Made by a program: the position numbers and the translations under genes. Of a stretch of 46,186 bases of DNA, positions 1-8,405 are shown in pieces (the first letter of the stretch is position 1; each line of letters begins with the position of its first letter). The DNA lies in the NCBI GenBank assembly GCA_000431135.1, contig HF987830.1:1-46186 (forward strand), given 5' to 3'. The stretch comes from Clostridium sp. CAG:590 (GTDB lineage: Bacteria; Bacillota; Clostridia; Lachnospirales; Lachnospiraceae). Below the pieces are notes generated by a model. That model was not told where the DNA came from, ran no database searches, and saw only the letters and a program-made list of their open reading frames with translations.

Positions 1-701
1 ATACTATATCCGCTACATACCATAACACCATCACGAAATCCTTCATAATCTAAGTAATTGTTATAATCATAATCATAGTCCACACGATTGATAATATAAT
101 CATATGCCGCTTTGACACTTTCAAAATCCGAGTCTTTTTTTAATTTCTGTGCAATATCCCTCATTTCCTGATAAAATACATCCACTTCTTCTTTGGAAAA
201 TTTGTAATTAAATTGCATATGTACTCTTACATTATGTCCGTCTGGAAAATAACCTTTTTCTACCGTAATATTAATGTCCTCAATATAATATCTCTGGTAT
301 TCTCCACTGGCCAGCAGATCCTCTTTATTACAATAAAATCGATACCTATCCATTACACTATTATTCCAGACGCTTGTGTATGTATCATAGTAAACATCCT
401 CCTCATGGTTCTTTATCCGATAACCGATATCCTTATATAATTCTTCTTTATTCTCTACCTGTACAACCCGTTTTCCTGCATCTTTTTGATTGTATTCCCC
501 GGATTCACCCCATTTTATCTTTTGTTCCCATTGTTTCTGATCCTGTTCTCTTATCAGGTCTTTGTACTGCTGCTCCCATAACCGCCTTATATCCTCATCA
601 TCTGCACCTGCTGACGCGTACACACAAACAGACGGCGACATACCACAAATGCATGCAGTCATCCATATCCACACTATCCATTTTCCAAACTTTCTCCTCA
701 C
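1..701 (-). CDS. Secreted transglutaminase-like protein, 3' end cut by window edge
   Basis: A reading frame open to the left edge starts at GTG 701-699, with a GGGGGA ribosome site about 7 nt upstream, and gives 233 residues without a stop. Residues 5-30 are a hydrophobic signal peptide (WIVWIWMTACICGMSP then VYASA). Residues 34-80 are rich in charge and Gln. The visible C-terminal part (about 190-233) has AYDYIINRVDYDYDYNNY followed by GVMVCSGYS, the fold start and catalytic Cys (about C229) of a transglutaminase/protease core. The His and Asp lie beyond the edge. It follows the NlpC/P60 gene on the same strand but a hairpin separates them. Probably an exported wall-associated transglutaminase-like enzyme; its substrate cannot be told. 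Confidence 0.8.
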   Translation of the reverse strand, partial: MRRKFGKWIVWIWMTACICGMSPSVCVYASAGADDEDIRRLWEQQYKDLIREQDQKQWEQKIKWGESGEYNQKDAGKRVVQVENKEELYKDIGYRIKNHEEDVYYDTYTSVWNNSVMDRYRFYCNKEDLLASGEYQRYYIEDINITVEKGYFPDGHNVRVHMQFNYKFSKEEVDVFYQEMRDIAQKLKKDSDFESVKAAYDYIINRVDYDYDYNNYLDYEGFRDGVMVCSGYS

Positions 702-739
702 GATTGTATCCCCCTGTTTTCTTCCCATTCATATATAGA

Positions 740-777
740 AATAGGAAGGTTACAGTCGCTTCCTGAACCTTCCTATT
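740..777 (-). terminator. Hairpin terminator after the NlpC/P60 gene
   Basis: A perfect 12-bp inverted repeat, AATAGGAAGGTT at 740-751 and AACCTTCCTATT at 766-777, lies 25 nt past the stop of the leftward NlpC/P60 gene. Read leftward it is followed by TTCTATATAT, which is only moderately U-rich. It probably limits read-through into the transglutaminase-like gene. Confidence 0.6.
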
Positions 778-801
778 ATATCCTGTTATTTATTCATATC
801 A

Positions 802-1902
802 TCAATCCCAGATTACTCTGGCTGCTGCACATGGTGTACGATATCCGATACCGGATACAATAATACCGGTTGTAGAACTACTGGCATGTACAACCTGTCC
901 TCCGCCAATATACATGGTTACATGACCGATCGAACCATCTTTACCGCGGTAGAACAACAAATCTCCCGGCTGGATAGCTGACAGATCCACACTGGATAAT
1001 CCCTGCATCTGGGCTGCTGCTGTTCGAGGCAATCCATAACCAAAGTGTGCATATACACTCATTGTAAATCCGGAACAATCTGTTCCGTTCGTAAGGCTTG
1101 TACCACCATACACATATGGGTTACCAACAAACTGTAATGCATAATTAACAACTTCCTGACGCTTTGTGCTTGTCATTTCCGCTAATCTTGCCTGTTCTTC
1201 TGCTTCCTTCTGTTTGCGGATCTCTTCTTCCTCTGCAACAGATATTGCATGTGAAAAACCATACGAAATATCTACATAATCAGAAGACACATATCCTTCA
1301 ATATCAGAATCCACCTGAATGTATGTCCATCCGTCTACATCACTATCCTGTGGGATCACCTCGTAAGATTCCCCCTCCGGGATCATGGTAAGACATTCAC
1401 TGTTCTCATTCTGTTCTGCACGAACATATAATGTTGTTGTATTCACCTTGGCAACCTTAGGGCATGTCTCCTCTGCATACGCACCTGCCGCATCACCAAA
1501 CAAAAGATAATCATTTCTTACATATCCTACTGTAATTCCTGACTCAATCTTTGTCCATGTATCTCCTTTTTCTGCAACTAAGGCAATACCATGTACCGGA
1601 AGACTTCCAACTCTCTCAGAATTCTCATCCGGTTCTGCTCTGACATTCACTGCTTCTTCTACGTATGCCAGACATTTTCCCTCAAACTCCGGATACTTAC
1701 AGGTTGGTGCATCCTCTTCCGTCGTCACATCTTCTTCCTTGATCTCTTTCACATCAAGGCTTGCAACATACTGATCTAACGCATATGTGATTCCTACATC
1801 AGAATCATCCAATACCTCAGCATGACTTACAAATGCCGGTGTAAACATTCCAATCGTACCTACTGCTAAAAAAGCCATACCGATTACGCTGCTCTTCTTC
1901 AC
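802..1902 (-). CDS. Secreted SH3-SH3-NlpC/P60 peptidoglycan hydrolase
   Basis: A 366-aa exported cell-wall hydrolase. The start is GTG with AGGAGG 7 nt upstream. Residues 1-29 form a signal peptide ending SHA. Two bacterial SH3 domains (about 80-135 and 153-212) carry the VNVRAEP / LYVRAEQ and GYVRNDYL / GYVSSDYV signatures and should bind peptidoglycan. A Glu/Lys-rich helix (about 223-245) links them to an NlpC/P60 domain (248-366). Its catalytic residues are visible: Cys276 in TDCSGF, His327 in GHVTMYIGG and a third polar His339 in VVHASS. Such enzymes cut D-Glu-meso-DAP-type stem bonds and act in growth, separation or turnover. It lies 20 nt after yjfB and may be cotranscribed with it. Confidence 0.93.
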   Translation of the reverse strand: MKKSSVIGMAFLAVGTIGMFTPAFVSHAEVLDDSDVGITYALDQYVASLDVKEIKEEDVTTEEDAPTCKYPEFEGKCLAYVEEAVNVRAEPDENSERVGSLPVHGIALVAEKGDTWTKIESGITVGYVRNDYLLFGDAAGAYAEETCPKVAKVNTTTLYVRAEQNENSECLTMIPEGESYEVIPQDSDVDGWTYIQVDSDIEGYVSSDYVDISYGFSHAISVAEEEEIRKQKEAEEQARLAEMTSTKRQEVVNYALQFVGNPYVYGGTSLTNGTDCSGFTMSVYAHFGYGLPRTAAAQMQGLSSVDLSAIQPGDLLFYRGKDGSIGHVTMYIGGGQVVHASSSTTGIIVSGIGYRTPCAAARVIWD

Positions 1903-1922
1903 GATAAACCTCCTATATCTCT

Positions 1923-2108
1923 TTACAATCTAATATCAATATTCTGCCCAACTAATGGATTCACCGAACGCTCTAACATCTGTGTTAAAGCCGCTCCGTT
2001 TGCCTGATCCATATCTAATGCATTATCTAATAATTTCATTCCAATCTGAGAATTGGTATTGGCATTCGACAATACCGTAGCAGATAAACCTACTCCTTGA
2101 ATATCCAT
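1923..2108 (-). CDS. YjfB-like putative motility protein
   Basis: A 61-aa protein matching the small YjfB family (putative motility protein): N-terminal MDIQGVGLSATVLSN, central GMKLLDNALDMDQANG, and the conserved C-terminal SVNPLVGQNIDIRL. No signal peptide or membrane segment. The family is linked to flagellated Firmicutes, but its molecular role is not established. It has its own strong promoter (2163-2191) and a GAGGGA ribosome site. Its presence, with the chemoreceptor at 11.4 kb, supports a motile organism. Confidence 0.85.
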   Translation of the reverse strand: MDIQGVGLSATVLSNANTNSQIGMKLLDNALDMDQANGAALTQMLERSVNPLVGQNIDIRL

Positions 2109-2162
2109 ACTCTATTCCCTCTTCTTTCAAATCTATATAATAATATTGCTACATATAAAGTC

Positions 2163-2191
2163 ATTATATTTCATTTATTTACTGTTTGCAA
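2163..2191 (-). promoter_or_regulatory. Sigma-A-type promoter for yjfB
   Basis: On the minus strand, TTGCAA (2191-2186), a 17-nt spacer and an exact TATAAT (2168-2163) lie about 55 nt upstream of the YjfB-like start. Found by eye; no start-site data. Confidence 0.6.
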
Positions 2192-2224
2192 CTGGAAAAT
2201 TATGAACTTTTTTCACAAAACCGA

Positions 2225-3160
2225 TTATTCAAAATGATCGCATATCGTATCTGCAAACTCCTGCAAAGCATCAAATACTTTTTCATTTTCCTCTTCATTG
2301 TGTATTTCATGCCGCATATTTTCAAAGAGGATCGCTTCCACATTCTCATATCCCAACTCTGTCATACGATACACTGCCTGTTTCCATTTCTTCTTATTGA
2401 TGTAGCACGGATCCTCTTCTCCGGACAAGAACAATATCGGCAGTTCCGGCTGATGCATCTGATATCCTGCCTGTTTGTAAACAATCCATTCTAAATGCAG
2501 TAATGTGAGCAGGCCGTTCATGGTGTAGGTGAACTGACACAACGGATCTTTTCCGAATTGTTCTGCTACACTTTCTTTTACTGCCAGCCATGCACTTTTT
2601 CTTCCCTCATTCCGGAATTTTCTTTCAAACTGATTCACTACCAATCCCTGCATCCGGTCAGAACGGAACCGTTCCCCCTTCCATGCCGCAAGAACATTTA
2701 CAAGCAAAATGCCAAACGGCACGCCATCATTATACGATGGGCAGCCACCCACTACCAATCCGTCCACCGCATCATCATGCTCTTTCAGATACGCACGAAC
2801 CGCCAATGATCCCATACTATGTCCATATAATATCACCGGAAGCCCCGGATACGCTCGCCGGATATTCTTTGTTGCCCGGTAAATATCCTCTACATATCCT
2901 TTCTCCTTCGCCGGATAACAGTACCCAATATCACGCTCATCTTTCACACTTTCACCATGTCCCCGGTTGTCATGGATCAGTGTAATGTATCCACGCTGTG
3001 TCATTTTCTCCATAAACGGATAAAACCGTTCTTTGTGTTCATTCATTCCATGTACAAATTGAATGATCCCTTTCGGATTCTCCGGTATCATACACATACC
3101 ATGAATTGTCACCTGATCATACCGTGATATAAAAGAATATTTCTTCTTATTAATATCCAT
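2225..3160 (-). CDS. Alpha/beta hydrolase, monoacylglycerol/lysophospholipase-like
   Basis: A 311-aa cytoplasmic serine hydrolase of the Hydrolase_4 (PldB/monoglyceride lipase) type. Visible elements are the oxyanion-loop QFVHGMNEH, the HDNRGHGES strand-turn, the nucleophile elbow YGHSMGS, the acid in LSGEEDPC and the catalytic His in NMRHEIHNE near the C terminus. No signal peptide. Length is usual for the family. It lies 19 nt downstream of a TetR-type regulator on the same strand, so the pair is probably a self-regulated operon in which the regulator senses a lipid-like or xenobiotic ester. The substrate is unknown. Confidence 0.88.
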   Translation of the reverse strand: MDINKKKYSFISRYDQVTIHGMCMIPENPKGIIQFVHGMNEHKERFYPFMEKMTQRGYITLIHDNRGHGESVKDERDIGYCYPAKEKGYVEDIYRATKNIRRAYPGLPVILYGHSMGSLAVRAYLKEHDDAVDGLVVGGCPSYNDGVPFGILLVNVLAAWKGERFRSDRMQGLVVNQFERKFRNEGRKSAWLAVKESVAEQFGKDPLCQFTYTMNGLLTLLHLEWIVYKQAGYQMHQPELPILFLSGEEDPCYINKKKWKQAVYRMTELGYENVEAILFENMRHEIHNEEENEKVFDALQEFADTICDHFE

Positions 3161-3179
3161 AATACATTCCCTCTTTTCT

Positions 3180-3743
3180 CTATAATTCTACATTAAATCC
3201 CGTCGATAACCTCTCCGACACTTCGATCATTGCATTTTCCATCTCTGCAACGTCAAATTCCTTCAATACACCTAAATATCCATTGATCACAAACGTTACA
3301 TATAAATGATGCCGGAAATATTCCTCCGTATTCCGTTCCATTCCCGCCAACACAAACTTATTCATGATCGTGTCGATCACAGCACGTTCTAACTTCTGTA
3401 CCATTGGCTGCATCCCTTTTCGACGCATTAAGACACCCAGTCCGTTTGGCTCTTTAAAATGTGCATCCCCAATCCGTTTCCACATCTCTGGTGCTTTTCG
3501 AATCGTTTCATTATATGGATATTCTTCAATTATCGCACATACATCCCGGATCAGTTCATTCTCGATCGTCTCTGCCAGATCATAAATATCTCTATAATGT
3601 AAATAAAATGTGCTCTTATTGATATCTGCTTTCGCACACAACTCCTTGATCGTAATCTCGTTCAATTTTTTATCTTTTGTCAGTTCACAAAATACATCAC
3701 AAATTGCTTTTTTTGTCTTTCGAACTCTTCTATCTTCTGCCAT
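3180..3743 (-). CDS. TetR/AcrR-family transcriptional regulator
   Basis: A 187-aa one-component repressor. Residues about 8-60 are the TetR helix-turn-helix, with ITIKELCAKADINKSTFYLHYRDIYDL as the recognition region (the STFYxHYxd signature). Residues 70-187 are an all-helical ligand/dimer domain resembling the DhaS-like C-terminal subgroup. It is first in a two-gene operon with the hydrolase at 2225-3160. A small inverted repeat at 3796-3809 overlaps its predicted -10 box and may be an autoregulatory operator. The ligand is unknown. Confidence 0.9.
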   Translation of the reverse strand: MAEDRRVRKTKKAICDVFCELTKDKKLNEITIKELCAKADINKSTFYLHYRDIYDLAETIENELIRDVCAIIEEYPYNETIRKAPEMWKRIGDAHFKEPNGLGVLMRRKGMQPMVQKLERAVIDTIMNKFVLAGMERNTEEYFRHHLYVTFVINGYLGVLKEFDVAEMENAMIEVSERLSTGFNVEL

Positions 3744-3795
3744 ATATGCAACCCCTTCTTGTTTTCACGTCTTTGCAATGATTTTAGCATATTAC

Positions 3796-3837
3796 TAGAC
3801 TTGTGTCTATATAAATTCGTGCTCTGTTATTTTTCAA
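3796..3837 (-). promoter_or_regulatory. Predicted tetR promoter with candidate operator
   Basis: On the minus strand, TTGAAA (3837-3832), an 18-nt spacer and TATATA (3813-3808) form a promoter. The inverted repeat TAGAC-N4-GTCTA (3796-3809) overlaps the end of the -10 box. That is a sensible place for TetR-type autorepression, but the assignment is inference from position and symmetry. Confidence 0.4.
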
Positions 3838-3904
3838 AGCTTTCCAACACCTTTTTTTGATTATTGTCAGATATTTCACCTTTATTTGTGAATAAAATGT
3901 GAAA

Positions 3905-3931
3905 TTAGCACTCGTCTGTTGACAGTGCTAA
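3905..3931 (+). promoter_or_regulatory. CIRCE operator (HrcA site) upstream of hsp20
   Basis: TTAGCACTC at 3905-3913, a 9-nt spacer, then CAGTGCTAA at 3923-3931. This matches the CIRCE consensus (TTAGCACTC-N9-GAGTGCTAA) with a single mismatch at the first base of the right arm. CIRCE is the operator of the HrcA heat-shock repressor. It overlaps the -35 box of the Hsp20 promoter. Confidence 0.92.
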
Positions 3932-3947
3932 CAATTCGTGTTATAAC
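3919..3947 (+). promoter_or_regulatory. Sigma-A promoter of hsp20
   Basis: Exact TTGACA at 3919-3924, a 17-nt spacer and TATAAC at 3942-3947. The -35 hexamer lies inside the CIRCE element, so HrcA binding should block polymerase directly. Confidence 0.85.
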
Positions 3948-4025
3948 ATAATCACAGGTTAGGAAAAACGATAACCTGAAACATTAGCAATCATTTTATT
4001 ATGGACATACAAGGAGGAATTTATC

Positions 4026-4463
4026 ATGTTAGTACCTAGTATTTTTTCAAACGATTTATTTGATGATTTTTTCAACGACAATTACAAACCTGCACAACGT
4101 TATGTACAATCTGCGAATTCCAGAAACTTAATGAATACCGATATTAAAGAATTCGAAGATCAATATGAATTGGGAATCGAGCTTCCCGGTTATAAGAAAG
4201 AAGATGTTACGGCAAGCTTGAAAGATGGCTATCTGACAATCGAAGCAGAGCGTCATGCAGATGAGACTTTGAAAGAACGCAAAGGACAGTATATCCGCAA
4301 AGAATGCTTTACCGGAAAGAGTCAGCGTAGCTTCTATGTTGGCGAACTGGTTACACAGAATGACATTCATGCATCTTTCGAGAATGGTATCCTGACCATT
4401 GTTGTTCCTAAGATCAAAGAGCAGCCAAAGGTTGAGCAGACCAATTATATCTCTATTGAATAA
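4026..4463 (+). CDS. Hsp20 small heat-shock protein (alpha-crystallin family)
   Basis: A 145-aa ATP-independent chaperone. The alpha-crystallin domain spans about residues 36-138: NTDIKEFEDQYELGIELPGYKKEDV, DGYLTIEAER, and the closing ENGILTIVVPK. A short N-terminal arm begins with LVPSIFSNDLFDDFF, typical of clostridial Hsp20. The ribosome site AAGGAGG is 8-9 nt upstream. It is monocistronic, with a CIRCE-controlled promoter before it and a strong intrinsic terminator after it. It should bind unfolding proteins during heat or solvent stress and be induced when HrcA is released. Confidence 0.95.
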   Translation: MLVPSIFSNDLFDDFFNDNYKPAQRYVQSANSRNLMNTDIKEFEDQYELGIELPGYKKEDVTASLKDGYLTIEAERHADETLKERKGQYIRKECFTGKSQRSFYVGELVTQNDIHASFENGILTIVVPKIKEQPKVEQTNYISIE

Positions 4464-4540
4464 TTCATTTAGAGGATCCGGATTATTATGACATTCACTT
4501 ATTTTTGATATACTTTTCATCATACCCCCTTAATTGGGGA

Positions 4541-4579
4541 GGGCTCGGAACGATACCCCATTCGTTCCGAGCCCTTCTT
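4541..4579 (+). terminator. Intrinsic terminator of hsp20
   Basis: A 13-bp perfect stem, GGGCTCGGAACGA (4541-4553) and TCGTTCCGAGCCC (4562-4574), is followed by TTCTTCTTTTT. It lies between the convergent hsp20 and ABC permease genes. Read leftward there is no T-run, so it mainly serves hsp20. Confidence 0.9.
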
Positions 4580-4583
4580 CTTT

Positions 4584-6593
4584 TTATTCTGAATCTTTAC
4601 GTTTCAATAATTTCATTCCAAGCAGAATACCAGCAACTGCAAGTACGACCATCCCAATAATAAACGGTGTCTGTGCCTGTTCTTCCTTCAACAGCGGTAT
4701 TTTATCTCCATAGTATAGAATGAATACCGAAAATCCGTTATTTAAAAAGTGCATAAGCGATGATGTAAATATACTGTCCGAACAATACACGGCGTATGCA
4801 AGTGCTGCTCCAAGCAATGCCGTCGGCAAGATCTTGATCAGACTCATATGACTGATCGCAAACAGGATCGAAACAAAGAAAATTGCCTTTGGCAGACTCA
4901 TCCTGTTGCGAAATGCCGTAAACATATATCCCCGAAACAACAATTCCTCACAAACAGCCGGCGTCAATGCGATCAACAACAATGCAGCCGGGAACGATAC
5001 ACCATCCAAAAGGTTCAGATACTGATCATTGAGTGCCTGACTATTTTCCTTGAAAAAGAAACTCAATACATTACTCAACAACAGTGATAAACTTGCCGTT
5101 CCCAATATAAGAACCAGGGAACCAAGTACACTCCGCACTGCCGGCTTTCTAATCGAAAAGACTTTGCAAATGTCTCCTTTGATATAGATGCAGGCAAGCA
5201 CCGGTAACACTCCAATGAAGAATTGCGGCACAATCACACCTGCAAGAGGATGGGATAAGCTCATCACCCCGCCTGCATATACCATCAGTAATAATGCAAC
5301 AACTAAGATCAAAATACTTTCCTGTATGGATGGCAGACTGCCTTTTTGTATATTTTTTCTTCGTTCAAACAATTTGATCCCGCTAAAGGATTCCCCAAAT
5401 AATATGGATTCACTGTCATAGATCCGGCTTAAGAACCACACCGCAACAAACGCATATATCACATTGCTGAACAGTACCATCAGGATCAACGTAAAATCAT
5501 ATTTAAACACCATCAGATTCTTCATCAACAGACAGATATTTGCAACCGGGATCAATGCTGTCTTTGTTGAAAGTTCCACATTCGGTATAAATCCTACATA
5601 TGCAGTAAGCATCACAACCAACGTAAGCGGTGTAATGTAATTGTTTGCTTCTTTAAAACTTTTCGCAAAGGCACAGATACACATAACAACGGCACTCATA
5701 AACAGTGCAAATGCCGCCACACAGATTACAGAGATCAGAATCGCCGGAATAAAGGAAGTCATCCGGAATGTTCCCATTCCTTTTGACAGACTCACAACTG
5801 TTTTGTATAGGTAGAATACAATTCCACCAATGGACAATATATTGATAAAGACCGACACAATTGAGATTGTAGCCACCGATAAGAACTTGCTGATGATCAG
5901 CTCCAAGTTTCCGATCGGCAGTGTCAATAATGTCTCTAACGTCCCCCGCTCTTTCTCGCCCGCTGTAATATCAATCGCAGGATACATACAGCCTGTCATA
6001 ATCCCGGTAATCAACAAGAACGGGATAAAACTTCCAAGCAGACTTCCCATGGAACTTTCATTGCTTGATTGATCCTGCAGCTTCGAATCCACCGGATATA
6101 ATACTTGTTTGACATCCATTCCAAGCTTTTCTACATTTTTCTCTGCAACTTTCTTAGAATAAGCCGTTATCTCCTCTTTTAACATATCCGATACACTCGA
6201 AGAATTAGTAACTGCCGACAGATAATGCACTTCATAGACCACCTGTTCAGCCGTCACAGACGTTGTAATATAAGCATCAATCTCTTCTGCATTCAGATCT
6301 TTTTCCGGATTCTCTGACTTTTTTGTCTTGATCACATAATCCAACCCGTCCTCTTTTCCATCGATCCATTTTTCCAATGCCTTTTGATTCTCACTTGACA
6401 CATTCTCATAGGCAACATAATAGGTCTGTTGTTCCTGGTTTGACATGATCATTGTCATGATCTGCATAACAACGAGAAACAAAAGCGGATACAATATAAC
6501 CGGAAGTACAACCATCGTAAGAATCGTTTTCTTATCCCGGAGCACATCCATGATCTCTTTCTTATAGAGAGTCTTCAGTTGTTTCGTATTCAT
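4584..6593 (-). CDS. ABC-2 permease fused to CPBP intramembrane protease (NatB-like)
   Basis: A 669-aa membrane protein in two parts. Residues 1-400 are an ABC-2/NatB-type permease: a cytoplasmic start, one membrane helix (24-50), an extracytoplasmic loop (about 55-180) and a block of helices, with the GEKERGTLETLLTLPI coupling motif at 212-227. Residues 420-669 are a CPBP (CAAX/Rce1-like) glutamic intramembrane protease, with EELLFRGYMF (E549, E550, R554), FAISHM and LMHFLNN as the metal/catalytic motifs. The ATPase gene overlaps its 5' end by 32 nt, so the two form one exporter. NatAB systems export Na+ in Bacillus; here the substrate could equally be a peptide processed by the fused protease. 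Confidence 0.88.
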   Translation of the reverse strand: MNTKQLKTLYKKEIMDVLRDKKTILTMVVLPVILYPLLFLVVMQIMTMIMSNQEQQTYYVAYENVSSENQKALEKWIDGKEDGLDYVIKTKKSENPEKDLNAEEIDAYITTSVTAEQVVYEVHYLSAVTNSSSVSDMLKEEITAYSKKVAEKNVEKLGMDVKQVLYPVDSKLQDQSSNESSMGSLLGSFIPFLLITGIMTGCMYPAIDITAGEKERGTLETLLTLPIGNLELIISKFLSVATISIVSVFINILSIGGIVFYLYKTVVSLSKGMGTFRMTSFIPAILISVICVAAFALFMSAVVMCICAFAKSFKEANNYITPLTLVVMLTAYVGFIPNVELSTKTALIPVANICLLMKNLMVFKYDFTLILMVLFSNVIYAFVAVWFLSRIYDSESILFGESFSGIKLFERRKNIQKGSLPSIQESILILVVALLLMVYAGGVMSLSHPLAGVIVPQFFIGVLPVLACIYIKGDICKVFSIRKPAVRSVLGSLVLILGTASLSLLLSNVLSFFFKENSQALNDQYLNLLDGVSFPAALLLIALTPAVCEELLFRGYMFTAFRNRMSLPKAIFFVSILFAISHMSLIKILPTALLGAALAYAVYCSDSIFTSSLMHFLNNGFSVFILYYGDKIPLLKEEQAQTPFIIGMVVLAVAGILLGMKLLKRKDSE

Positions 6594-7350
6594 CGACTGT
6601 TCCTCCCTCCATCAGTGCAAAAAATGTGTCTCTGAGATTACCGGTGCCGGTTTGCTCCTTCAGTTGTGCAGGAGTTCCCATTGCCATAACTTTTCCTTTG
6701 TTGATCATCACGATCCGGTCACAGAGAAATTCTGCTTCTTCCATATAATGTGTGGAATACAGTACACTTTTTCCCCGCTGTTTTTCCTGTTTCATGAAAT
6801 CTATGATCGCCTTCGAACTGATAATATCCAATCCCAGAGTAGGCTCATCAAATATATAAATGTCAGGATCATGGATCAGACACCTTGCAATAGATGTCCG
6901 CTGCTTCTGCCCGGTTGATAATTTCTCGATCCGGTTATCAATAAATTCATCCATACCCAACAATCCACAGATCCATGTCACCTTCTCTTCGCATTCCACC
7001 TTTGAAAATCCATACAGTTCCCCAAAGAGTGACAGCATTTCACGAACTGTAAATCTTCCGTATAATTTTGTATTCTCAGACAGATAACCGATATGTTTTT
7101 TAAGATTCCCCTTCTCCGTGATCTGATTGCCATCCCGATCCGTGATCCGGACAGAACCTTCTGTCGCTTCCATAAGAGAACCTAACATTCGTAATAGCGT
7201 AGTCTTTCCTGCTCCATTTGGTCCTAGCACACCCAGAATCTCACCTTTTTCAGCAGTAAAACTAACATGATCGACTGCGAGGAACTCTTCCTTTTTTCCC
7301 TTTTTTAAAGTTCTTACAAACTGCTTTGTCAATTCAATCGACTCTATCAA
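6562..7350 (-). CDS. ABC transporter ATP-binding protein (NatA-like)
   Basis: A 262-aa ATPase that powers the permease encoded downstream. Walker A GPNGAGKTT (about 43-51), signature LSTGQKQR, Walker B IYIFDEPT and the switch His in YSTHYMEEAE are all intact. The start is TTG with GGAGG 8 nt upstream; I see no better ATG start. It ends inside the permease gene (32-nt overlap), suggesting translational coupling. It is single-domain, so it works as a homodimer. Confidence 0.92.
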   Translation of the reverse strand: MIESIELTKQFVRTLKKGKKEEFLAVDHVSFTAEKGEILGVLGPNGAGKTTLLRMLGSLMEATEGSVRITDRDGNQITEKGNLKKHIGYLSENTKLYGRFTVREMLSLFGELYGFSKVECEEKVTWICGLLGMDEFIDNRIEKLSTGQKQRTSIARCLIHDPDIYIFDEPTLGLDIISSKAIIDFMKQEKQRGKSVLYSTHYMEEAEFLCDRIVMINKGKVMAMGTPAQLKEQTGTGNLRDTFFALMEGGTVDEYETTEDSL

Positions 7351-7354
7351 TTAA

Positions 7355-8386
7355 TCATCCTCCAATTAAATCCAAACATGCAAACACCAGACAGAATATC
7401 CAGCCTAAGATCACCCACACATTGATCGGTTTCACATTTTCTGTGCCTTTTTTTGGGGCACGGATTGATTGCCATGTAAATTCTCTTCCGTTCAATTTGG
7501 CAATGAATTTGAGTAACAATATCATCAACACAATTCCACCGACTGCCGTTGGTGCCAGCACTTCTAACATCGGATATAACTGTGCCCGTTCCGGCGTCTT
7601 AGACAACTCCGTCTCCAGATTGAAATTGGCGTACTCTGTCGAAAACTTTCCGAGGAAATCATATAATTTCGGCAAAAGATACAGATAGGATGTATTGAGT
7701 CCGTTAAATATCATATGAAGAATCATCGATGATACCAGTGAGCCGGTTGCTTCCACCAGCAATGCAAAAACAATTCCAAGATAGACTGCATACAATATCT
7801 GATTGAAATTCATGTGCATAAGACCAAAGGAAAGACCGCTGATCACCACGCCGGTCAATATGGAACGCTGCCGGAATGCAGAATACATAATGCCACGATA
7901 TAACGTCTCCTCAACAAAACCCGGCAGACATCCGATGATCACAATTCCAAGCCACGCCGGAACATTCCGGGTGATGTCATAAATGGCTCCACTGGTTGAA
8001 TTCTTTGCAAACAACTGGCTTAATACATTCAGCCAGGTTGCCATCGGGGATGCCACCATCAATACTACCAGCGACAGGAAAAACGTCGACACCTTATATT
8101 TGCGAACGTGTAGATCCCTTGTAAAACTCTTCTTCGTAACAATAATATATACAATTGCCATGATCAGCAGATATCCCTGTGTCATCAACACAGAAATCAA
8201 TGTATCATACTCTAACTGAAACTGCATCTGCACATAGTTGACCAGCAGTGCATACGGAAGTTCCAATATCATCAATAAGAAAAAGAAGAGACCTGCCTGT
8301 TTCATGGCAGTCTCCACTTTTTTCCCTTTCGCTTCCCTCTCAATACCTGTCTCTTCCAACATAATCGTTTCTTCTTCTAAACCCAT
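7355..8386 (-). CDS. CPBP-family intramembrane metalloprotease
   Basis: A 343-aa polytopic membrane protein with about eight hydrophobic segments. The CPBP motifs are complete: EETLYRGIMYSAF (motif 1, EExxxR), GLSFGLMHMNFNQ (motif 2) and MILHMIFNGLN (motif 3). The family includes Rce1-type prenyl-CAAX proteases and bacterial proteins tied to peptide maturation or bacteriocin immunity. It lies 4 nt before the ATPase and 19 nt after ridA. The operon therefore encodes two separate CPBP domains, one free and one fused to the permease. The N-terminal 30 residues are acidic and soluble. Confidence 0.9.
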   Translation of the reverse strand: MGLEEETIMLEETGIEREAKGKKVETAMKQAGLFFFLLMILELPYALLVNYVQMQFQLEYDTLISVLMTQGYLLIMAIVYIIVTKKSFTRDLHVRKYKVSTFFLSLVVLMVASPMATWLNVLSQLFAKNSTSGAIYDITRNVPAWLGIVIIGCLPGFVEETLYRGIMYSAFRQRSILTGVVISGLSFGLMHMNFNQILYAVYLGIVFALLVEATGSLVSSMILHMIFNGLNTSYLYLLPKLYDFLGKFSTEYANFNLETELSKTPERAQLYPMLEVLAPTAVGGIVLMILLLKFIAKLNGREFTWQSIRAPKKGTENVKPINVWVILGWIFCLVFACLDLIGG

Positions 8387-8405
8387 ATATTTTCTCCAAT
8401 TGTTA

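Noticed and set aside
213..766. Rightward open frames at the left edge
   Set aside because: They lie opposite the truncated transglutaminase-like gene, have low-complexity composition and no ribosome sites.
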